From assembly GCA_002496845.1 (NCBI GenBank), contig DALQ01000051.1, forward strand, positions 1 through 15,455: 15,455 nt of DNA, in the 5' to 3' direction. The notes beneath the pieces are model-generated. The model was not told the origin of the DNA and searched no databases. It worked only from the letters and a program-made list of their open reading frames with translations. This document shows positions 7,122-12,896 of the stretch, one piece after another. The position numbers were made by a program, and so were the translations under genes. Position 1 is the stretch's first letter. The number at the start of each line of letters is the position of its first letter. This DNA comes from Euryarchaeota archaeon UBA495 (lineage in GTDB: Archaea > Thermoplasmatota > Poseidoniia > Poseidoniales > Poseidoniaceae).

Positions 7122-8909
7122 ATGGATTCCATCGTCAACGACTTCACCATCAACATCGCAACCGCGAACGGCACCGGCTCGCAGTCGGCCAACCTCATCC
7201 TGCTCCAATCTCTGTTCAACATGGGGATCGAAGTCAGCGGAAAGAACCTCTTTCCTTCCAACATTTCCGGCCTTCCGACATGGTACATCGTCCGCCTTTC
7301 GGACGCTGGCTACCAGGCGCCCGGCGACCGCACTCACATCCAAATCCTTGTCAACCCAGCAACCTGGGAAGACGATTTGGCCCAGCTCGAACCAGGCAGC
7401 GTCGTGATATGGAACACCAACGCGAAGAAGCCGATGGAGCGTGAGGACGTCATCTCCTACCCGGTCCCCATGACCAAGATGGCTCGTGGCGTGAACGCAA
7501 AGTTGGCGCGCATGATTACGAACGTGATCTATGTCGGTGTGCTTGCTGAGATGCTCGGCATCGACGAGGCAGCGGTCGTCGAGGCCATTGGGAAGCAATT
7601 CAAGGGCAAGGCTTCGGCCATCGAGCTCAACACCACTGCTTTCCACCTTGGGCGAGACCACGCTCGGGAACACTTCACCAAAGCCGACCCCTACACGGTC
7701 GAAGCCCGTGGCAGCAACAAAGGTCGCTTCTTCATGGAAGGCAACGAAGCCACCGCCCTCGGCTCCATCTTTGGCGGCGTACAGATGCTCGCTTGGTACC
7801 CCATCACCCCCTCCTCCAGTGTGGCGGAAGGGATCATCGCTTGGATTCCGAACTTGCGCACGAACGACGACGGAGAAGCCACCTGCGCGGTGGTGCAAGC
7901 CGAAGACGAACTTTCGGCCGCCGGCATGGTCATCGGCGCCGGATGGGCTGGAGCCCGCGGCATGACCGCGACCTCTGGACCTGGCATCTCGCTGATGCAG
8001 GAATTCATTGGACTGGCGTATTTTGCTGAAGTCCCCTCCGTGTTCTGGGACGTCAACCGTGTTGGCCCCTCGACCGGATTGCCCACGCGAACCCAACAAT
8101 CCGACCTCCAAATGCTGTACGAGGGCAGCCACGGCGACACGCAGCACATCGTGCTCATTCCAGGAACCGTCGAAGAATGCTTCGAATTCGGCTGGCGCGC
8201 CTTCGACGTCGCAGAACGCTTCCAGACGCCGGTTTTCGGCCTCTCCGATCTCGATCTTGGCATGAACCGCTGGGCCTCTGAGGGCTTCACCTACCCTGAT
8301 GCTCCGATGGACCGTGGGAAGGTCATTCGTGAACGGGACATTTTCGAGGCCATGGAAGACTTTGGCCGCTACCGCGACGTGGACGGCGACGGCATCCCCT
8401 ACCGCACCTTACCCGGCAGCGGCATGGCACCCATCCTGTACCGTGGAACCGGCCACGACCCCTATGGTGTCTACTCCGAGAAAGCGCACGTCTACCTTGA
8501 CCTGATGCAGCGCCTCCGCCGCAAGATCGACGGGGCCCGCGACCACCTCCCCGCACCCATCATCCGCGAGGAAGAGGAATGCGACGTCGGAATCATCTAC
8601 TTCGGCAGCATGGAGAACACCATCCAAGAAATCGATGACATCGTCGAAGCAAAAGGCCGCAAGGTGAGCCAATGCCGTGTTCGCAGCCTCCCGCTTCACA
8701 GCGATATCGAGGCTTTCTGCGAGCGCCACAAAACCGTCATTGTGCTGGAGATCAACCGTGATGGACAACTCTGGGGCATCATGCGCCGCGAGTTGCCCAA
8801 CCACCTCGTGAACCGCGTTCACTCCGTCGCGTATTCCGACGGCATGCCCCCGCGTGCCTCGATTTATGCGGACCTGATCATGAAGACCATCGAGGAGGTG
8901 GAAGCATGA
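7122..8909 (+). CDS. korA: 2-oxoacid:ferredoxin oxidoreductase, alpha subunit (gamma-alpha fusion), probably 2-oxoglutarate type
   Basis: With KorB this enzyme oxidatively decarboxylates a 2-oxoacid to an acyl-CoA and reduces ferredoxin. The 595-residue protein carries the gamma (CoA-side) domain first, residues about 5-185 (NGTGSQSAN, GKNLFPSNISGLPTWY), then the alpha pyrimidine-binding domain from about 207. Its YPITPSS motif is at 226-232, SGPGISLMQE at 285-294, and GPSTGLPTRTQQSDL near 315-329. This gamma-alpha fusion with a separate beta subunit is the known two-subunit archaeal and aerobic-bacterial layout. Substrate is not certain: 2-oxoglutarate is favoured by similarity, but these enzymes can be broad. 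I chose ATG 7122 because the family N-terminus begins right there (VNDFTINIATANG). An in-frame ATG at 7068 would add 18 residues rich in CGG and GGG codons that look untranslated. korB starts inside the last codons (4-nt overlap). Confidence 0.93.
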   Translation: MDSIVNDFTINIATANGTGSQSANLILLQSLFNMGIEVSGKNLFPSNISGLPTWYIVRLSDAGYQAPGDRTHIQILVNPATWEDDLAQLEPGSVVIWNTNAKKPMEREDVISYPVPMTKMARGVNAKLARMITNVIYVGVLAEMLGIDEAAVVEAIGKQFKGKASAIELNTTAFHLGRDHAREHFTKADPYTVEARGSNKGRFFMEGNEATALGSIFGGVQMLAWYPITPSSSVAEGIIAWIPNLRTNDDGEATCAVVQAEDELSAAGMVIGAGWAGARGMTATSGPGISLMQEFIGLAYFAEVPSVFWDVNRVGPSTGLPTRTQQSDLQMLYEGSHGDTQHIVLIPGTVEECFEFGWRAFDVAERFQTPVFGLSDLDLGMNRWASEGFTYPDAPMDRGKVIRERDIFEAMEDFGRYRDVDGDGIPYRTLPGSGMAPILYRGTGHDPYGVYSEKAHVYLDLMQRLRRKIDGARDHLPAPIIREEEECDVGIIYFGSMENTIQEIDDIVEAKGRKVSQCRVRSLPLHSDIEAFCERHKTVIVLEINRDGQLWGIMRRELPNHLVNRVHSVAYSDGMPPRASIYADLIMKTIEEVEA

Positions 8910-9964
8910 GCGATGCCCCCGCCCGAAAGGCCCGACCCGTGAAGCTCAACATCATCGATCAGCCCGTCGACGCGTACAAGGGAGGCCCCTCCTCGTTGTG
9001 CCCCGGCTGTGGACACGATCAGATTTCATCGGTCATCATCAAGGCCGCATGGGAAAACGGCATTGAGCCGCACCGCATTGCAAAGATGTCTGGTATCGGA
9101 TGTTCCTCGAAGACGCCCGCGTACTACCTCGGACAATCGCACGGATTCAACACCGTCCACGGTCGCATGCCCTCGGTGACCACCGGAGCAGCAGCCGTCA
9201 ACGGCGAACTGACGTACCTCGGCGTGTCCGGGGACGGCGACAGCGCGTCCATCGGCATCGGCCAACTGATCCACGCCATTCGGCGCAACCTGGACATGGT
9301 CTACATCGTTGAGAACAACGGCGTCTACGGCCTCACCAAGGGGCAGTATTCCGCCACCGCCGAAGTGGGTTCCAAGAAGAAGAAGGGGCGCCCCAACGAA
9401 CAACAGCCCATCGACCTCTGTGCCCTCGCCATCAACCTTGGATGCACCTTCGTGGCCCGTTCTTTCTCGGGTTCAAAGAAGCAACTTACGGCCCTGCTCA
9501 AGGCCGCTATGGCGCACAAGGGCTTCGCCCTTATCGACGTCATCTCGCCTTGTGTGACCTTCAACAACAACGACGAGTCCTACCGGTCCTACGGATACGT
9601 GAAGGAGAACGAAGTCACCCTTCACATGCCGGATTACATCCCTCAGCGCATGCCTGTCGAAGAAGTGGAAGTGCCCGAGGGCCATTTCGTCGACATCACC
9701 CTCCACGACGGCTCGACCATTCGGCTGGAGACCATCGATGCGGAACACGACCCGTCCAACGCTGTCGCTGCACTTTCCGCCCTCCACAAGGCCGATTCCG
9801 AAGATCACCACGTCACCGGTTTGCTCTACTTTGACGGCACCCAACCGACGATGCACGAGGCCCTCAACCTCCCCGAAACGGCCCTCATCGATTTGGAAGT
9901 GTCCGATCTACGCCCCTCGCCTGAAGCGTTGGAAGAGGTCATCGCCGCCTTCCGCGACGGCTGA
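8906..9964 (+). CDS. korB: 2-oxoacid:ferredoxin oxidoreductase, beta subunit (TPP and [4Fe-4S] binding)
   Basis: This is the catalytic beta subunit paired with KorA; it binds thiamine pyrophosphate and one [4Fe-4S] cluster. The 352-residue protein has cluster cysteines C32 and C35 (LCPGCGH), C66 (GIGCSS) and C216 (SPCVTF). Their spacing closely follows that described for Sulfolobus OFOR beta. The TPP/Mg motif is GDGDSASIG at 109-117 together with ENNGVYGLTKGQ at 136-147. A lysine-rich segment (GSKKKKGR, about 155-162) follows, in a region that varies in the family. The C-terminal region, from about 240, extends beyond the catalytic core and holds a second small domain. The start overlaps the korA stop (ATGA), so the two are translationally coupled. 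No delta or ferredoxin subunit is encoded nearby, so the electron acceptor must come from elsewhere. Confidence 0.95.
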   Translation: MSDAPARKARPVKLNIIDQPVDAYKGGPSSLCPGCGHDQISSVIIKAAWENGIEPHRIAKMSGIGCSSKTPAYYLGQSHGFNTVHGRMPSVTTGAAAVNGELTYLGVSGDGDSASIGIGQLIHAIRRNLDMVYIVENNGVYGLTKGQYSATAEVGSKKKKGRPNEQQPIDLCALAINLGCTFVARSFSGSKKQLTALLKAAMAHKGFALIDVISPCVTFNNNDESYRSYGYVKENEVTLHMPDYIPQRMPVEEVEVPEGHFVDITLHDGSTIRLETIDAEHDPSNAVAALSALHKADSEDHHVTGLLYFDGTQPTMHEALNLPETALIDLEVSDLRPSPEALEEVIAAFRDG

Positions 9965-9980
9965 ACTGAAGCGGAACTCC

Positions 9981-9988
9981 TCTAAAGG
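9981..9988 (+). promoter_or_regulatory. Possible TATA box of the YfaP-like membrane protein gene
   Basis: TCTAAAGG is centred about 24-25 nt before the ATG at 10009, in the 44-nt gap after korB. It resembles the other TATA-like elements in the window, suggesting the gene has its own promoter and a nearly leaderless transcript. The overlapping AGGAG at 9986-9990 is too far from the ATG (about 18 nt) to be a typical Shine-Dalgarno site. Confidence 0.4.
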
Positions 9989-10008
9989 AGCCGGGACAAG
10001 TCAATACC

Positions 10009-10905
10009 ATGCAGCCGTGGGTTTGGGCCGGTTTGGCAGGTGGGCTTGGTGCAGGATGGTTCCTGCTGAGGCGCTGGCAAGAACGCCGTTCAAACCACAT
10101 GCTGGACGCCATGAAAGCCAGCAAGTACGGATTCGGTGGCGTCGCTCCACCGTGGGATTACGACGACTCGCTGCCACCAACGATGCTCGGGTTGGTCCGT
10201 TTGGGACCGCTGTTCGACGACCTCACCCCCGCCCAGCAGAAAGAGCGCTTGAACCGGGAGGCGGCGCGAAGGCTTGAGGCGCTGGCATTGAAGCTCAATC
10301 CGCCTGAATTCAACATGGAAGACGACCCTGATGTTCCAGAGGCTCCCGATCTTGACATGCTCGTCAGCATCGCGCTCAAGGAGCGTGGGCAGCACATCGA
10401 GGAGGTCGAAGAGGGGCTTGATCGCCACGCGCGAGGCGCGGTGCTCGGCGAACAGGTCGGCCTTGGCGTCCGAGTGGAGTCGGTCGACCTCCAAGATTCG
10501 ACCATCTCAGATCGCGTGGAACGCGAAGGTGGCGCCACCGGTGCTGTGCAGATCAGCCTCGCGTGGGAGGACAGGAACGACCTCGACCTGCACGTGTTTG
10601 CGCCGAGCGGTGAGCGGATTTACTTCAACCAACGGCGGAGCGGATGCGGAGGCGAATTGGACGTGGACATGAACGCTCGGCCTACGTCGAGCACGCCCGT
10701 CGAAAACGTCGTGTGGAAGAAGGACCCGCCCAGCGGCACCTACCGCGTCGGTGTTCACTTCTACCGCCACCATCGGCGCCGCGGCACGAAGCGTCAGACG
10801 AGCTTCACCCTACGCACCACGGCCCTGGGCGAAGTGGCAGAATTCACCGGCGCTTTGGAGTTCGGCGATGCCATCCTGATGGTGACGAGTTTCACCCTGC
10901 CGTGA
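10009..10905 (+). CDS. Membrane-anchored protein with YfaP/DUF2135-like beta domain
   Basis: Function is unknown. Of 298 residues, 4-20 form a single hydrophobic span (VWAGLAGGLGAGWFLL) followed at once by RRWQERR. By the positive-inside rule the rest of the protein would face the cytoplasm. Residues about 70-145 are charged and helical. Residues about 178-298 resemble the YfaP/DUF2135 family: LAWEDRNDLDLHVFAPSG at 184-201, then CGGELDVDMNA at 213-223, an EN-W pattern near 232-236, and PSGTYRVGVHFYRH at 241-254. In bacteria such domains are found in secreted or surface proteins, often beside other carbohydrate- or protein-binding modules, and have no assigned reaction. The gene follows korB by 44 nt, but a TATA-like box suggests separate transcription. 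Its stop is 7 nt from the 3' end of the convergent tRNA-Gln gene. Confidence 0.85.
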   Translation: MQPWVWAGLAGGLGAGWFLLRRWQERRSNHMLDAMKASKYGFGGVAPPWDYDDSLPPTMLGLVRLGPLFDDLTPAQQKERLNREAARRLEALALKLNPPEFNMEDDPDVPEAPDLDMLVSIALKERGQHIEEVEEGLDRHARGAVLGEQVGLGVRVESVDLQDSTISDRVEREGGATGAVQISLAWEDRNDLDLHVFAPSGERIYFNQRRSGCGGELDVDMNARPTSSTPVENVVWKKDPPSGTYRVGVHFYRHHRRRGTKRQTSFTLRTTALGEVAEFTGALEFGDAILMVTSFTLP

Positions 10906-10912
10906 GATGCGG

Positions 10913-10988
10913 TGGTAGTCCCTCTCGGATTCGAACCGAGGTCGAAGGAACCAGAATCCTTCATGATGGACCGCTACACTAAGGGACT
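10913..10988 (-). tRNA. tRNA-Gln (anticodon CTG), CCA encoded
   Basis: The cloverleaf can be drawn by hand on the minus strand. The acceptor stem is AGTCCCT/AGGGACT, 7 of 7 paired with an A-T first pair. The D-arm reads GTGTAGCGGTCCATCAT, with weak stem pairing. The anticodon stem AAGGA/TCCTT encloses TTCTGGT, giving anticodon CTG (reads CAG). The variable loop is CGAC. The T-stem CTCGG/CCGAG encloses TTCGAAT. The discriminator is A (10916), followed by a genome-encoded CCA (10915-10913). No intron is seen. In archaea Gln-tRNA is normally made by amidation of Glu-tRNA(Gln) (GatDE route). A TATA-like box lies 28 nt upstream of the 5' end. Confidence 0.95.
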
Positions 10989-11011
10989 CTGCTGCGAGGC
11001 ACTTACGTCCT

Positions 11012-11020
11012 CCATTTGAA
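11012..11020 (-). promoter_or_regulatory. Probable TATA box of tRNA-Gln
   Basis: The minus strand reads TTCAAATGG, centred 28 nt upstream of the mature tRNA 5' end. This is the spacing expected for an archaeal tRNA promoter. It is the firmest of the TATA-like elements here because the RNA 5' end is fixed by structure. Confidence 0.5.
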
Positions 11021-11035
11021 GGCAACGGTGAAGCA

Positions 11036-11251
11036 TCAGGGGACCGTTTCTCGGGTGATTTCCACCACGCGGAAGAGCAGTTGGCTGACCCATGAAAGCA
11101 TCATCACCGTCACGAAGGTCGCGATGGTCCACTTGGCCCATGGGCGCTCTGGTTTCGGTTCGGGCCACGGGTCGATGCCCTCCGCCTCGGCCTCAGCCAC
11201 AATCTGCGCCAATTCCGCGAGTTCATCCTCGACGGTCAGGTGGCGCGCCAT
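11036..11251 (-). CDS. Small single-span membrane protein (71 residues)
   Basis: I do not recognise this protein. Residues 1-27 are strongly acidic and helical (TVEDELAELAQIVAEAEAEG), residues 28-39 are Pro- and charge-rich (PWPEPKPERPWAK), and residues about 41-60 form one hydrophobic span (TIATFVTVMMLSWVSQLLF). An 11-residue tail follows. It looks tail-anchored, with the acidic helix on one side of the membrane, perhaps as a small partner of a larger complex. The frame stays open upstream to 11458, but that extension is Arg/Ser/Pro-rich and overlaps the divergent Nudix gene, so I take the inner ATG at 11251. The clean amphipathic-helix/span layout makes it more likely real than chance. It is 47 nt upstream of tRNA-Gln on the same strand. 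Confidence 0.65.
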   Translation of the reverse strand: MARHLTVEDELAELAQIVAEAEAEGIDPWPEPKPERPWAKWTIATFVTVMMLSWVSQLLFRVVEITRETVP

Positions 11252-11269
11252 GCTACGGCATGGAGCCGT

Positions 11270-11279
11270 CCATCTTGAA
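11270..11279 (-). promoter_or_regulatory. Possible TATA box of the 71-residue membrane protein gene
   Basis: The minus strand reads TTCAAGATGG, centred about 24 nt upstream of the ATG at 11251. It is close to the tRNA-Gln element TTCAAATGG. The G inside the box weakens the match. It supports the inner start codon over the longer open frame. Confidence 0.3.
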
Positions 11280-11327
11280 GCCTGAGCAGGGCGCAAGGAT
11301 GAACCGCGACCTGCGTGACGCACGCCC

Positions 11328-12833
11328 ATGAGCGAGGTCCCTGCAGGCATGGACCTCGGCGGCGTTGCGCGCCGCCCGCCTCGTCCGACGGTGACCATGA
11401 CGGTCACCCGTGATGGGCCAGAGGGCCTTGAGGTCCTGCTGGGCTTGCGCTCGCCCACGATGCGGGCCTTCCCTCAAACATGGGCCTTCCCCGGAGGAGG
11501 CGTTGCTCGAGGCGAGGCCGAAGCCTTCGCTGCCGCGGACCTTCCGTCCGTCGGCGATGAACACGATCTCGCCCGCTTTGCCGGCGCCCGGGAAATGGCC
11601 GAGGAACTCGGTTGGTGGTGGGACGGAGAACGGCTGCAGACGATCGATGCAGACCTGCGAACTTCCCTGCTGACCGACCGTGGCGCGTGGGCCAAGGCGA
11701 TGAAAGCGGGTTCACCTGCCGTGGATCTGCGCGGCATGAAGGTCATCAGCCAGCGAACCACGCCACCCTTTGGCCCAATGCAATTCGACAACACCTTCCT
11801 CCACGTCCACCTTGGTTCAGCGGACGACACCCCCGAACTCGACCTTGAACCTCAAACGGAATTCACGGAAATGCGCTGGGCTACGCCTGCGAAGTTCCTC
11901 CAAGATTGGCGAAACCACACCATGCGCATTGCTCCGCCGGTGGTGTCCTTGCTGCAGTTCCTTGAGCGACGTTTGGGCAGCAACGGCGGCGATGCAGCCG
12001 AAGCCATGGCCTTCGTCGCCAGGCAGCAACCCGGCAGGGCGTCCATCCTGTTCGCCTACGGCGTCCAGGTGGTCCCGGTACCCACAGCGACCTTGCCTCC
12101 TGCGGACCACACCAACTGCTACCTCCTCGGCCCTCCGGGCGGACCGATCCTCATTGTGGACCCGGCCATCACCCACCGTGAATCGATGGAGCATCTGGCC
12201 GACGTCGTCGACCGCCACGGCGGCGAAGTGCAGGCCTACCTGTACACCCACGGACACGGCGACCACGTCGGTGACGAAGACCTCCTTCGCGAAGCCTTCG
12301 ATGTGCCCATTTGGGGCCATGAAGAGGGCGGCATGCGCATCGACAAGGCCCTCAACGACGGTGACGTGGTGGACCTGGGTGAGCACCGCTGGACCGTTCT
12401 CCACACGCCGGGCCATCATCCGGGCCATCTGTGCCTCCTCGGCGATGCAGGGCTCATTGCAGGGGACATGGTGGCCGGCATTGGTACCATCCTGATTCCG
12501 CCCGGCCAGGGCGACATGAACGTCTACCTCGAGCAATTGGAGCGCCTTGCCTCGCTCGAACCGCACATGATTTTCGCCTCTCACGGACCGGTCATCACCC
12601 GCCCTCTGGCCTTGCTAAACCACTACGTGAACCATAGGCGCGCTCGCCACGCCAAGGTGCTCGATGCGGTTCAAGCAGGACGCAGTTCCGTGGCTGAGAT
12701 CGCAACGGAAGCATACGCCGACAGCCCTGACGCGCATCCAGGGTTGGCTCAAGACCAGACGCTTGCGCACCTGCTGGCCCACGCTCAACAGGGCACGGTG
12801 CGGCAGCACAACGGCGGCTGGCATCCGGCCTGA
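11328..12833 (+). CDS. Nudix hydrolase fused to a LACTB2-like metallo-beta-lactamase domain
   Basis: This 501-residue protein joins two hydrolase domains. Residues about 18-215 are Nudix. The box is split: G57-x5-E63 is followed by R88-E89-M-A-E-E93-L-G95, so 17 extra residues sit where seven are usual between E63 and R71. Peroxisomal NUDT19-type Nudix proteins also carry an insertion in the box, and some act on CoA derivatives; a CoA substrate here is only a guess. Residues about 239-430 are a metallo-beta-lactamase fold: THGHGDH (H308, H310, D312, H313), HTPGHHPGH (H363, H367), AGD (D380) and ASHGP (H419), all metal ligands present. Residues about 437-501 match the C-terminal winged helix of LACTB2-like proteins; mammalian LACTB2 is an RNA endonuclease. 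Substrates remain unassigned. ATG 11328 is chosen, with 11349 as an alternative. rqcH begins 63 nt downstream on the same strand. Confidence 0.9.
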   Translation: MSEVPAGMDLGGVARRPPRPTVTMTVTRDGPEGLEVLLGLRSPTMRAFPQTWAFPGGGVARGEAEAFAAADLPSVGDEHDLARFAGAREMAEELGWWWDGERLQTIDADLRTSLLTDRGAWAKAMKAGSPAVDLRGMKVISQRTTPPFGPMQFDNTFLHVHLGSADDTPELDLEPQTEFTEMRWATPAKFLQDWRNHTMRIAPPVVSLLQFLERRLGSNGGDAAEAMAFVARQQPGRASILFAYGVQVVPVPTATLPPADHTNCYLLGPPGGPILIVDPAITHRESMEHLADVVDRHGGEVQAYLYTHGHGDHVGDEDLLREAFDVPIWGHEEGGMRIDKALNDGDVVDLGEHRWTVLHTPGHHPGHLCLLGDAGLIAGDMVAGIGTILIPPGQGDMNVYLEQLERLASLEPHMIFASHGPVITRPLALLNHYVNHRRARHAKVLDAVQAGRSSVAEIATEAYADSPDAHPGLAQDQTLAHLLAHAQQGTVRQHNGGWHPA

Positions 12834-12896
12834 TGCGCGCTGCCCATGGGGCATCAGCGTCAAGAACAAGGCCACACTCCTCCGGGCGGGGTCGTC

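Noticed and set aside
7041..8147. 368-residue open frame on the minus strand opposite korA
   Set aside because: It is a shadow of korA. It also runs across the divergent promoter region and has no recognisable motif.
11036..11458. Longer 140-residue version of the small membrane protein
   Set aside because: The extra N-terminal 69 residues are Arg/Ser/Pro-rich, overlap the Nudix gene on the other strand, and lie upstream of the TATA-like box at 11270-11279.
12846..12896. N-terminal extension of RqcH from ATG 12846
   Set aside because: The 17 added residues (MGHQRQEQGHTPPGGVV) do not resemble NFACT N-termini, which begin at the MKQAMSAFDL segment.
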